Position numbers and translations under genes: made by a program. A stretch of 64,000 nt of DNA from Musa acuminata AAA Group (taxonomy: Eukaryota > Streptophyta > Magnoliopsida > Zingiberales > Musaceae): assembly GCF_036884655.1 (NCBI RefSeq), contig NC_088345.1, positions 32,276,501-32,340,500 of the forward strand, given 5' to 3'. How positions within the stretch are numbered: the first letter of the stretch is position 1; each line of letters opens with the position of its first letter. Shown here in pieces: positions 22,376 through 39,351 of the stretch. The notes under the pieces were generated by a model. It was given only the letters and a program-made list of their open reading frames with translations. It ran no database searches and was not told where the DNA came from.

Positions 22376-23322
22376 ATTAACTTAATGGTTAACCACCGGT
22401 CGTTTACGTGATATAGTTTTTGACAACAATCTTATTGCAAGGGATCCAATGCAAATAACTCAAAAAGAAGCTCTGCCATGGTAAGCATCCAGTATGAGTC
22501 TCAGAGCTGTCCTCTTTTCTGCTGTTGCAGCCCGGGAAGGAACTTGACCTCGAATACGATCCTTGAAACCCCCTTCCCACCTGATTCCTTGATGATGGGC
22601 TAGCCACCTCGGCGATCACGAACTCGTATCTTGGGCTCACAAATGTCACCGACAAGGACACAGAGGTGGCGGCCATCAAGCACTAAATTAGACGTTCTGC
22701 TCGACAACGTGGAGAGCTTTTCATTGATGACAGAAGAGAAGATATAGGGGTGCTTGGCTCTAGACCGATTTCGAAATCATCGATTTCGATTACCTAAAAT
22801 CAAGAATCGAAAACGAATCGATCAGTTTTATAATTAGAAATAGAATTATCGGTTTTGACTTCGATTTGAATCATTATTTTTCTATTATTTTAATTTAAAA
22901 TAATAAAAAATTTATAATTTATTTTTAAATTTTAAAAATAGTTGTATAACTGTAAAGGATTGTTATAACATTAAAATATTTGATATAAAAATATAAAACT
23001 ATAAAATTTTAATAAAAAAAATTATGCTATTAAGATTCAAACCTACTTTACTAGGTTTAAAACTACACACTTGTCCACTATATCACATGCCTTTTATATA
23101 TCATATATTTATTTTTTATCATACTTAATTGGTTCATTCAGTTTGAAACCAACGAACCACCGAGCTAATTTGGTTTCGATTTCAGCTCAGTTCGATTCCG
23201 ATTCAAATTGAATGGTGATTAGGGTTACCTGGATCATCGGTCTTATGGAGCCAAGATTCGCGTTAATGGTTAACATCTTTGATTTAAGTATCACTAATTG
23301 GTAACATTTAAAATATGCATGT
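22376..23322. other. Host sequence right of the gypsy insertion
   Basis: Continues the DNA that was next to the RING gene before gypsy inserted. A 91-codon minus-strand frame (22404-22679) has no recognisable domain. From about 22750 the sequence is AT-rich with short 'gatttcga' repeats. At about 23023-23095 the minus strand has a tRNA-like pair of boxes (TGATATAGTGG and GGTTTGAATC), possibly an old SINE. Confidence 0.4.
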
Positions 23323-26260
<2,938 letters not shown>

Positions 26261-26325
26261 GTTGAGCACCTTTATTGAAGAATGAACTTTAAGAATGAAC
26301 TTTAAGAATGAACTTTCTTGTAGTA
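26261..26325. repeat. 14-bp tandem repeat
   Basis: 'gaatgaactttaa' is repeated three times in a row (about 26279-26320). Confidence 0.7.
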
Positions 26326-26876
26326 ATTATCACGTAAACTTGGTAGTACCTATATCCAAATAGACACGGGGTGAAATGAGAGGACTTTTTCATGGTTTAT
26401 GATATCAATTTTCATTGCTCGGACACAAAAACGGGTTCAACACTATAGGGAAATCTAAGGGTAATATCATATGCATAGTGAAAAAATAGAAAATAAAAAT
26501 CTAAAATTTTTTAAAAAGATGTTCGTCGTCATACGAAAATTGGTACGCAAAAATCCACAAAACTTAAAACCACGTATGAGATAGTGTTTTACCTAGGGAT
26601 ATCGTATATCTCTGAATTTCTATAGATTTTCTAGGAAAGGATGAAAGAGATTAAGCACCTTCCTCCCTAGCGATGATCCATATAATAGAGCTACAATGAT
26701 GCTTCTCAAGTCGCTACCTAAATCTCTACACCTACTATCTAAGGAGGAATAGGAGGTGGCAACCAAGAAGCCTTTGGGTTATAGTTCTTTGGTTCTCTCC
26801 TATTTATATAGGTCCCTTATCTACTTAACCCTAATTGATTCTATTATATTGGGTATTGGATCTTTATCCAACTACC

Positions 26877-29073
<2,197 letters not shown>

Positions 29074-29611
29074 CTACCCAGACTTCTTAGATTATTAGAT
29101 CTTTATCCAATAATCTCTCATTGACTCTTATTAGATCTTATCTATAGGATCCAATAATTTAGGGGCTTATTCGATATCGAATAAGATATGACCTTTGATA
29201 GATATATCATATCCAAACCTTTACTCATCGCTGTGCCTACTATATATGTGTGACCCTCTAGGCCCAATATTGAGCTAACTATGAGTCATACCTATTAGAA
29301 TTCCTTCTGGCTCAATGAATTATTTTTTTTATAATAATTCACTCGACTCATCGACTACGAACATACTAAGCCACTACGTTGTAGTCCCTAGATGATATAA
29401 GGGAATCTAATCTATTAGACCTGTTTGTCCTCAGTTATCATTTATCTATAGTCCATCATCCATCTAATACCCTAAAGATCGTGTACCGGGCATGGTGTTA
29501 TTAGACCCATACGGTTTCTACTCTAGTCTCGCTCTAATCGAATTCTCCCGGAAAACTCTTTCTCTTTCAATCCAAATGATCCTGGCCAGGGATTTATTTA
29601 AGCAAGAACAC

Positions 29612-30075
29612 ATGCCTAGTACATGGTCTCTAGGGTATTAGATGTCCATGAATCTATGTAATAGGAATCGAATTGTGATGATATTACAATAATGAAACTG
29701 ATTCATCTTTAAACACAAACCCTAAATAATCCTAGTCATAGATTACTTGAGAGGGATATCAAGATAACCAGATAGACTAGTGTGTTGTATACCCATTCAT
29801 ATGATGGAGGCAGCTGGTCTCATAGTTGCTCATGTGGGGACACTAGGGCTATAGTACAAGTGCTCATTGGAGAATAAGTTCACTAATTGATTCACTCACG
29901 GAATGCTGGATGGTTAATGATACCTTATTATTAGACAACAAATTCGTTATCCCAATAGTGTACAATGTCCTTAGACTTGAGATTCGAAGGATGTGCCATA
30001 TGAGTACTCCACTCTTTGATACTAGACTTTTAGGCATGGAAGTTTCAGGTCTAGCATAGTCGGTCATTGGGAGTT
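29612..30075 (+). repeat. 5' LTR of copia C, left part
   Basis: Plus-orientation copia-family LTR, lacking its first bases. 29612-29640 is a patch from an interior LTR position. It is broken at about 30075 (after 'tcattgggagt') by SIRE element B and resumes at 39352. Compared with copia L, about 111 bp (equivalent to 10814-10924) are lost at the break. Confidence 0.75.
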
Positions 30076-31096
30076 CGCCAAAAACACACTGGAAGACTTG
30101 CCAAGAAGTTCGTCAGAATATCGTCGAGAGAAATCGACATACTAGATTAATCGCTTGCCTTAATCATAATTAGTACATTAGTTGAGTTAGGATTGTGAGG
30201 TAATCCCATGAACTCAGATAGGGGCCAACTGTGCTCTTAATAAGGTTGAATTGAGCTGGATTGAACAGCCCATTCAGCACTTGAAATCAGACCGACGGTG
30301 GTACCGCTTGGGTGACCTAGTCTCCCAGGTGGTCGGGATGATGGTACCGTTGGTAGTTAATGTTGCTAGCGGTGGTACTACCCCTGTTAGGCGGTGGTAC
30401 CACCAGAGCTCGGTCTCCGAGCTCTATCAGGCGGTGGTATCGCCTAGACTAGGCGGTGGTACTGCCTAATGTCGGGTGTTAGGTGGTGGTACCACCCAAT
30501 AATGGTGGTGGTATCGCTAGTATCCCAAAATCAAGGGATGTGACACTTTTTGACTCTAATTTGAAGCCAATTAGGCCTATAAATACCCCACCATTTTCTG
30601 CATGAAAGGGCACAAAGCTTTGGCATAATCCTAAATTTTTTAGTGTTAAAGTGTTGTAAAAAGTGCTAGAGTCCTCCTCTTCCCTTTCTAAATGTTGAGA
30701 TCATTTAAGAGAGGTGTAAGACTTGTAAGGGTTATCTCCTAAACCCTTGAAAAGGAAAAAGCACTGTAAAAGGTGGTTGGTCTTCACCTTTTGAAGGAAG
30801 GCCATTAGTAGACGCCGGTGACCTCGATGGAGGAGGAACTCGAAAGTGGATGTAGATCACAATGACTGAACCACTCTAAATTCTGGTTTGCATTTCATTT
30901 TGAGCAATTTATATTTATTTCAAGCTACTTTACCTTCTTATCGCCTTCTCTACACTTCCATACACTTTTAAGTTAAAATATTTAAGAAACAATTTTCGTC
31001 GGAATCAGTTTTAATCAAAACGAAGATCTTCGAAAGCGGTAATTTTTCCACTGCACTAATTCACCCCCCATCTTATTGACACTCTTGATCCTAACA
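30076..31096 (+). repeat. 5' LTR of SIRE B, 5'-truncated
   Basis: Matches 38041-39351 but lacks about the first 290 bp. Contains GGTGGTACC-type inverted units (30295-30515), a hairpin GAGCTCGG-TCT-CCGAGCTC (30406-30424), a TATA box TATAAATA (30588-30595) and a short C-run (6 C) before the end CCTAACA. Confidence 0.88.
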
Positions 31097-31098
31097 AT

Positions 31099-31111
31099 TG
31101 GTATTAAAGCT
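31099..31111 (+). other. Primer-binding site of SIRE B
   Basis: TGGTATTAAAGCT, two bases after the LTR end; a decayed initiator-Met complement. Confidence 0.75.
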
Positions 31112-31145
31112 CGGCCACTCTCATTTGGTTTAAAACCCAAGAGAG

Positions 31146-32500
31146 ATGGCATTTGCCGGTAACCAAGAGGGTCACTCAATTATACGTTCGCCCATGGAAC
31201 GGATTACACATATTGGAAGACTAGAATGAGGATTTTTCTAATTTCTCTAGATTTTGAGCTGTGGAACATTATCAAAAATGGTTTTCAAGAGTCTTTTCTT
31301 CCAATGAACGATTGGAATGAGTTGGAGAAGAAGACTTTCACTTTAAACGCCAAGGCTTTGAGTGCCTTGTTTTGTGCTTTAGATAAAAATGAGTTTAATC
31401 GTGTGTCTATTTGTGAAACGACTTTTGATATTTGGCACACACTCGAAGTGACTCACGAAGGCACTAGTAAGGTGAAGGAGTCAAAAGTTAATCTTTTAGT
31501 GCATACTTATGAGTTGTTTCGGATGAAACTAAGTGAGACTATTGGAGATATGTATACCCGATTTACAGATGTCGTCAATGGTTTAAAAGGACTTGATAAA
31601 AGTTTCTCAGATTTTAAACTTGTTAATAAAATCTTAAGATCCCTTCTAAAGAGTTAGGATCCTAAAGTACCGGTCATTCAAGAGACCAATGATTTAAATA
31701 ATTTTCCTCTCGAAGAACTAATCGGGTCATTAATGACCTATGAGATAATTTGTAATGCTCATGAAGAGCTTGAGAATAACCTTTGAAAAAACAGAAAGGA
31801 TATGACACTAAGAACTTAAGAAGATCACTTGAAAGAAAATTCAAGTAATGAGGACCTTGATAATGATTTAGCGCTCTTAACAAGAAAGTTTAAAAAATTT
31901 ATAAAATGGAATAAATTTAGAAATGACACAAACTAAATTTGAACCTAATAAAGAGCAAGTCATATGCTACAAATGCAAGAAGCCGGGACATTTCAAAAGC
32001 GAATGTCCCCAAGCATAGAAGAAACAACCAAAGAAGAAAAAGGCTCTTAAAGCAACGTGGGATGACTCAAGTGCATCCGAAGAAGAGGAGCAAACCAATA
32101 CCGAACAAGTTGCTCACTATGCGCTAATGGCTATTGGAGATGAGGGTAAGCAGTTCATTAGATGCAAGTTTATCTTTTGATGAATTACTAAGCGCTTTTC
32201 ATGATTTATTCGATGAATATAAATTAGTTAGCAAAAAATATAAATTATTAAAAAAGGAGCATGCCTCTCTTGTTAGTGATTTTGATAGACTAAAAATTGA
32301 ACATGATAGTCTAGCTCCTTATACAAAATGAGATGAATTAGAAATGCTTAAAAAGGAAAATTCACAACTACATGAAACCTTAGAAAAAATTGAAATAGGT
32401 AGAAAATCCTTAAACATGATTCTTGTAAGCAAAAATCATGTTCATAAAAGAGATGGAATCAGCTTTGTGAGTAACTCCAACCATCTTTGTTAAAGGTCCA
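31146..32500 (+). pseudogene. SIRE B gag
   Basis: The ATG at 31146 opens MAFAGNQEGHS, the equivalent of the A start at 46875, followed by a frameshift. The next open stretch (31226-31657) reads LWNIIKNGFQESFLPMNDWN, EKKTFTLNAKALSALFCALD and TFDIWHTLEVTHEGTSKVKE, a SIRE-type gag. A zinc knuckle CYKCKKPGHFKSEC lies at about 31965-32007. A C-terminal coiled coil follows (HDLFDEYKLVSKKYKLLKKE). Several stops break the frame. Confidence 0.85.
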
Positions 32501-32714
32501 ACCTTTCATATTTCACCCCAAAACAAATGTATCTTTTGTTGTAAATTTAGATATATTATTTATCAATATCCATTTAAGAAATGTACTCCACACAATTTGA
32601 TTTGGGTTCCTAAAGGAACCATAAAGAACTCCATGCAAATGATAAGTTAAGCCGATCGATTTTTGAGGCACCTAAGGTCAAATGGGTACCTAAAAATCAT
32701 CCTTTTTTGTAGAA

Positions 32715-35700
32715 ACGTTTACTATTACAAGCTAAGAGCAAGAGATGGTACCTTGATAGTGGATGCTCAAGGCATATGACTAGAGATCCATCTCAATTCT
32801 CCAAGCTCACTAGCCTAGACGAAGGATATGTCACCTTTGGAGATAACAACGAGGGTAAAATCATTGGTAAATGAATCATAGGTAATAAATCTAACTTTTT
32901 ATTAAAGATGTGTTGTTGGTTGATGGCTTAAAGCATAACCTTTTGAGCATTAGTCAATAATGTGATAAAGGATACACAATTAAATTTGAATCCAATGCTC
33001 GCATTATTGAAAAACTATACAAAAATATATCTATGATTGCTCTAAAACAAAATAATGTATACACTATCGACATTGATGATCTTTGTAATGAAATGTGTTT
33101 TTCGGTTTTGAATGACGATGCTTGGCTTTGGTATATGAGATTAGGTCATGTTAGCATAAAACTAATCTATCAAATCTCATCTAAAGAACTTGTGATAGGA
33201 ATTTCTCACATTAAGTTCGTTAAAGACAATGTGTATGATGCATGTCAACTAGGAAAACAAATAAAAAGCAGTTTCAAACTAAAGAACTAAATAAGCACCT
33301 CTAGGCCATTGCAATTAATCCATATGGACTTATTCGAACCAATTATTACATCAAACCTAGGAGGTAGCAAATACACCTTTGTCATCATGGACGATTATAA
33401 TAGATACACTTGGACTTACTTCTTGGTCCACAAAAGTGGTTTTATGATTTCATCAATTTGAAGTGATCACGGTGGTGAATTTCAAAATCGTAATTTCCAA
33501 GAATTTTATGAATCTAATGGATATAACCATAATTTTTCTACTCCAAGAAATCCCAAAAAAAAGAGTAGTAGAAAGAAAAAATAGAAACTTATAAGAAATG
33601 GTTAGAACCATGTTAAACGAACATAGCCTACCCAAATATTTTTAGGCCGAAGTTGTAAATATGGCATGCTATATCATGAATAGAGTTCTAGTAAGACCAT
33701 TACTCGTCAAAACTCCTTATGAGTTGTGGAACAACAAAAACCCAATATTTCATATTTTAAAGTTTTCGAGTGTAAATGTTTTATCTTGAATGAAAAAGAT
33801 GCCTTAGGAAAGTTTGATGCAAAATCTGATGAAGGGATTTTCCTTGGTTGTTCTTATATTTCTAAGGCCTTTCGTATCTTTAATAAGAGAACTTTGATCA
33901 TAGAAGAATCTATTCATGTTGTTTTTAATGAAGTTTCCAGAGTCAAGAAAAATGATTTTAATGATGATATTAATTTTGATATTTTGAATTTAAATGAAAC
34001 CCTTTCTCTATCTAGCAATTTGGATATATCTTTTTCCAAAACATCCATACCCAAGGAATGGAAGTATATAGATGCTCATCCTAAGGAGCTAATCATAGGA
34101 GACACATCAAAAGGGGTTCAAACTCATTCTTCTCTTAAGAATTTTTTTACAAATGCTACTTTTCTCTCCCAAATTGAACCTAAATACTTTGACGAGGCAT
34201 TGAAAGATAATTCATGGGTTATCGCAATGCAAGAAGAGTTGAATCAATTTAATAGAAATGAGGTGTGAAAGCTTGTTTCGAAGCCAAATGAACATTTAGT
34301 TATTGGTACTAAATGAGTTTTTAGAAACAAGCAAGATGAATTTGGTTTCGTGGTTGGAAACAAGGCTAGACTAGTGGCCAAGGGTTTCAACCAAGAAGAA
34401 TGTACTGATTATGGAAAAACCTTCGCTCCTGTGACATGATTAGAAGACATAAGGATGCTCTTTGCGTATGCTAATAGTAATAATTTTAAATTATTTCAAA
34501 TGGATGTTAAAAGTACTTTTCTTAATGGCTTTATTTCTGAAGAAGTATATATTGAATAACCTCTCAGATTTGAGAATGATAATTTTCCTAATCATGTGTT
34601 TAAATTGACTAAAGCTCTCTATGGATTGAAATAAGCCCCAAGGGCTTGGTACGAGAGACTTAGCTCATTTCTTATCTAAAATAATTTTTCTAAAGGCAAG
34701 GTTGATACTACATTGTTTATTAAGAATTTTGAAAATAACTTTCTTATTGTTCAAATTTATGTCGATGATATTATTTTTTGTTCTACAAATGAATCTCTAT
34801 GTGAATCATTTGTTAAAAGTATGAGTCTAGAATTTGAAATGAGCCTAATGGGGTAACTAATAATCTTTTTATGCTTACAAATCAAATAACTTAATTATGA
34901 TATTTTTATTAGTTAAACAAAATATACATTAGACTTGCTAAAATGATTTAATATGGATAGTTCAAAAGCTATCAATACTCCTATGAGTACCTTCACTAAG
35001 TTAGACATTGACAAAGATAGAGAAAGCTTTGATCAAAAAACTTATAGGGGTATGATAGGTAGTTTATTATATCTCACCGCAATTAGACCAGACATCATGT
35101 TTAGCGTAGGACTTTGTGCTAGGTTTCAATCAACCCCCAAGTAATCTTATTTAAAAGCTGTCAAAGGGATTTTTAGATACGTAAAAGAAACTCCTAAACT
35201 AGGATTATGATATTCAAAATCTAAAAAATTTGAATTGCTTGGTTATGCCGATGCTGATTTTGCTAGTTGCCAAATAGATAGAAAAAGTACATCCGGAACA
35301 TATCAATTTTTAGGACACACACTTGTCTCTTGGTTTTCCAAGAAACAAAACTTGGTTGCATTATCTACAACTGAAGTTGAGTATATTGCAGCAGGTGCAT
35401 GCTATACTCAAGTTATATGGATGAAAAATACTTTAGAATATTACGAAATTCACCTGAAGAATATACCTATAAAGTATGATAACATAAGTACAATATGTTT
35501 AACGAAAAATCCTATTTAGCACTCTAGAACTAAATATATTGACATTAGACATCACTTTATATGAGATCATATTAATAATAATGATGTAATATTAGAATTT
35601 ATTAACACGAAATATAAATTGGTTCATATTTTTATAAAACCTTTGATTGAGGAACAATTTGATTTTATAAGAAGAGAATTAGGTATGCTAAATTTCTCGG

Positions 35701-35720
35701 ATACATTAGTTCCCCTTTAA
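32715..35720 (+). pseudogene. SIRE B polyprotein (protease, integrase, RT, RNase H)
   Basis: Protease: WYLDSGCSRHMTRDPSQF (about 32740). Integrase zinc region: WLWYMRLGHVSIKLIYQISS ... CQLGKQ (33120-33260). Integrase core: traces at 33385-33620. RT: FQMDVKSTFLNGFISEEVYI (about 34495), LTKALYGLK then a stop, YVDDIIFCSTNE (about 34760). RNase H: LGYADADFASCQIDRKSTSG and STTEVEYIAAGACYTQ (35235-35519). The end is NFSDTLVPL with the stop at 35718-35720. Many stops sit where Gln is expected (CAA/CAG to TAA/TAG). The catalytic RT residues can still be read, but the frame is not translatable. Confidence 0.88.
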
Positions 35721-36000
35721 ATTTTTCTCTGAATTTTCTTATCAAAATCTATTTTACAAAATCATTCACTTGAATCATGAACTGCGTACAAACTTTATAT
35801 GCATGAACTTATGGTGCAACGTTTATATATAATGCGTATATGAATCATGAACTTCTGATGCAAATTTTATATGATGCGAATTTTCTTCTCTTACAAAGAT
35901 AGAATCTATGATGTTTGTGTGAATGAGTATGTGCACTTCATAATGATAAAATCTTGCAAGAAGGATCCACACAATGTCAGTAACACACCTCAATGCAAGT

Positions 36001-36127
36001 AGTGCTCGCTGCCTGTAGGCAGTGGCACCGCCCAGTTGACGGTAGCATCGCCCAGCTGGTCACGGATTGTAGGCGGTAGCATCGCCCAACTGGTGGTGCC
36101 ACTGCCCGCAACCTGCCCTATATAAAG
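36001..36127 (+). promoter_or_regulatory. Candidate internal promoter for ORF3 in SIRE B
   Basis: Between pol and ORF3 lie several imperfect GGCGGTAGCATCGCCCA/GGTGGTGCCACTGCC units (36020-36110), directly followed by TATATAAAG at 36119-36127, about 257 bp before the ORF3 ATG. The same order (GC-rich inverted units, then a TATA box) is found in the LTR. Function is inferred from this layout. Confidence 0.5.
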
Positions 36128-36383
36128 AACATGCTAGGGCCGACGGTAGAACCGACCCCAACCCATTCTACACTTCTCCAAAGAGCCCCAAACCTCTTGA
36201 TCCTCTTGCTCTCCCTCTAGCAACCCAAAGATCCTCATTTTCTACTAAATCAAGGATCAATCTCAAACACCATCTTGGTAATCATAAGAAGGAAAAACTA
36301 CTAAGGTAATCCCTAAACCAAATTGATTCTCCTTTTGTATTACTTATTTTTGCCTCTTATTTGTCTTCATAATTGTAGTCTCC

Positions 36384-37493
36384 ATGACTTCTAGAAGATC
36401 CTCAAGGGACAAAGAAAAGAGGAGATTAGATGAAAACTATGACTTCCTACTTTTCGATTCTCATCAACAAGCCCTTAAATTTCCAACCATAGAATCTATA
36501 AATATTCATAAGGGTAAATATGTTGATTTAGGGTAATTAAGTGATTTAGAACCTATTCAATGGTTTGCTAACCTAGATATACTACCAATCCTTCAAATAT
36601 GTGAACCTATCTATCCTAGACGTATTAGATTATTCTATAATAATCTGCATGTGGATGAAAATAATAGGGTTTTCACGTATCTCTTAGGACACCATATACC
36701 CATTACGGATAGCGTAATTTGCAGTCTCATAGGAATTACGGAGAAAGAAAGAGGTTGTTATTTTAGAGGCCAATGGGATGATGCATTAGTTGGGACCACT
36801 TATTCTGAAGCCTTAGAATTCATCTTCGGTAATCCTAATATGTTTATTCTTCCAAAAAGCTATGAACATTTATTATCTTTCAATACTAAACTACTTCATC
36901 ACATCTTGATAAGCATTATAATTCCAAAACAATATCATCATGATGAAGTTAACCAAATGGAAGTAGGAACGATGTATTGGATTATGAAAAGACATGAAAA
37001 TTATTTTGGCTACCTAATTCAACAAAATATGATTGGACTATCGAAAAAGGATATGATGCTTCCATATGGTGGCCTGATCACAAGACTAATCCATGCTTAT
37101 GACACAATTATCCCACCAGACGAAGAAGTTATAAAACTAAATAGATTTAATGTCATAAATAGAAACATACTTCGAAGATTAAGGTATATATTCAGAAATG
37201 GGATATGAACTAGATTACCTAGAAAGACTAATCCCCTCCCACCTAAACCAGAACCTGAAACACCAATATTTATGGGTAATCAATCTCCTCCTACTGGTCC
37301 CTTTGAAGCAATACCTCCAGCAGAGCAAGTTCCCCCCTCATCTATCGACAATATAGGGACTCGAATGGATCGATTTGAACAACATCAAGATAGATTTGAA
37401 TAATGTCAAGATCAAATTTTAACCGAGTTGCAACAGATTGATCAATAGCTTAATACCTTGTTTAGACATTTTAACTTGCTACCACCTGAATAA
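36384..37493 (+). pseudogene. Third ORF of SIRE B, transposon-associated protein of unknown function
   Basis: 370 codons including the stop, exactly the length of the copy in D (55250-56359). The N-terminus is basic (MTSRRSSRDKEKRRL). The core reads LEPIQWFANLDILPILQICE, TYLLGHHIPITDSVICSLIG, GTTYSEALEFIFGNP and YWIMKRHENYFGYLIQQNMI. The C-terminus has a heptad-like MDRFEQHQDRFE stretch. Stops at 36531-36533 and 37206-37208, and more near the C-terminus, break it. It resembles the uncharacterised plant domain often labelled 'putative plant transposon protein'. No membrane segment or signal peptide is seen, so it is not an obvious envelope protein. Confidence 0.75.
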
Positions 37494-38040
37494 GCTATGT
37501 ATGTCTTTTTGTTAATGATAAAAGGGGAGAAGTGGACAAAATCCCTCTCTTTTATTGTTCTTACTTTGATATTGCAATCTTATATTGTTTACTTTGATGT
37601 TGTAATCTTATGTTGTTTACTTTGATGTTGTAATCTTAAAATGTTGCTTACTTTGATGTTGAAACTTTGTGCTGAAAATTTCTATGATGTTGTGATCTCT
37701 TCAATGCTGAAAATTTCTATGATGTTGTTATCTCTTTAATCATACAAATGATGCATTATCAGATTCTTAATATTGTGAACTTTTGAATGCTATAATACAA
37801 TAATGATGATATTTCATGCAAAGAGTGATGGAAGGCCATGCCGAAACATTTTATCATGCATGAAGTAATTGTGCATTTAATATCTTGATGACTTGAAATT
37901 ATGGTGATGCACAATGCATGTGATTTCTAAATCAAAGCTTGAATTCAAGGTTGTGAGTTCAAGTTTATATGACATATAAATAGGGAGAGTTAAGGTTAAA
38001 CTCCTTCACCAATTGGTTGTCATCGTAAAAAAGGGAAGAT
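37494..38040 (+). other. 3' UTR and polypurine tract of SIRE B
   Basis: Contains a 28-33-bp tandem repeat of 'ttactttgatgttgtaatct' (about 37560-37670). A conserved inverted GAGTTAAGG/TTAAACTCC lies at about 37986-38003. The polypurine tract AAAAAAGGGAAGAT ends at 38040, next to the LTR. Confidence 0.75.
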
Positions 38041-39351
38041 TGTTGAATCTCAGATTTTAATAGTGAAATTAATTAGTAAATTATTTAACCTAATCTATAT
38101 GTTGAGATAAGTGTGTAGGATTAACTATGATAGTAGTAAGGAATATAGCAGATGATGATTTGGAATCGAAGATTCCGATGATGTACCGAGGGCTCACCAA
38201 GAGCTCATTTGAAGATCGCCGAGAGTTCATCGGAAGATCACTGAGAGTTCGTCACTAGAAGCTCATTGGAAGATCATCAAGAGCTCATTGGAAGATCGCT
38301 GAGAGTTTGTCGAGAATTCGCTGGAAGCACACCGGAAGACTCGCCGAGAAGTTCGTCAGAGGATCGCTAAGAGAAATCGACATACCGGACTAATCACTTG
38401 ACTTAATCGTAGTTAGTATATTAGTTGAGTTAGGATTGAGAGGTAATCCTATTGACTCAGATAGGGGCCAATTGGGCTCTTAACAGGGCTGAATTGGGCC
38501 AGATTGAATAACCCATTCAGCACCTGAAATCACGACCGACGGTGGCACCGCTTGGGTGACCTAGTGTCCCAAGTGGTCTAGGCGGTGGTACCACTGGTAG
38601 TTAATGTTACCAATGGTGGTACCATCGCTGTCAAGTGGTGGTACCGCCAGAGCTCGATCTCTGAGCTTTGTCAGGCAGTTGTACCACCTAGACAGGGCGG
38701 TGGTACCGTCCAGTGTCAAGTGTCAGGTGGTGGTATCACCCAATAATGGTGGTGGTACCACCAGTACCTCGAAATATGGGTTTGTGACACTTTTTGGCTC
38801 CAATTCTGAAGCCAATTGGTGCCTATAAATACCTCACCCTTTTCTGCATAAAAGAGCACGAAAGTATTGGTATAATCCTAAATTCTTGAGTGTTAAAGTG
38901 TTGTAAAAAGTGCTAGAGTCCTCCATTTCTAAGTGTTGAGATTATTCAAGAGAGGTGTGAGACTTGTAAAGATTATCTCCTAAACTCATGAAAAGAAGAA
39001 AGTACTATAAAATGTGGTTAGTCTTTGCCTATTAAAGGAAGGCCATTAGTGGACGCTAGTGACCTCGACGGAAGAGGAATCCGAAAGTGGATATAGGTCA
39101 CAATGACCGAAGCACTCTAAATTATGGTTTGTATTTCATTTTGAGCAATTTACCTTTATTGCAAGATACTTTACCTTCTTACTGCATTCTCTACACTCTC
39201 ATATGCTTTCAAGTTAAAATCTTTACGAAACGATTTTCGTTAGAATCGGTTTTAATTGAAATGAAGACTTTTGAAAGTGGTAATTTTTCTGCTGCACTAA
39301 TTCACCACCCCCCCCCCCCCCCCCCCCTTAGTAACGCTCTTGATCTTAACA
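38041..39351 (+). repeat. 3' LTR of SIRE B
   Basis: 1311 bp, TGTTGAATCT to ATCTTAACA. GC-rich inverted units lie at 38535-38770 and a TATA box TATAAATA at 38824-38831. A run of about 20 C near 39308-39327 contrasts with 6 C in the 5' LTR. Copia C LTR resumes directly at 39352. Confidence 0.9.

Larger units (their letters stand above)
30076..39351 (+). mobile_element. SIRE-like copia element B with gag, pol and a third ORF
   Basis: Order: 5'-truncated LTR (30076-31096), primer-binding site (31099-), gag, protease, integrase, RT, RNase H, an extra ORF (36384-37493), polypurine tract, 3' LTR (38041-39351). Gag and the protease signature WYLDSGCSRHMT are those of the SIRE/Maximus lineage, which often carries a further ORF after pol. 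Many in-frame stops and frameshifts show that B is old. It is inserted in the LTR of copia C. Confidence 0.9.
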
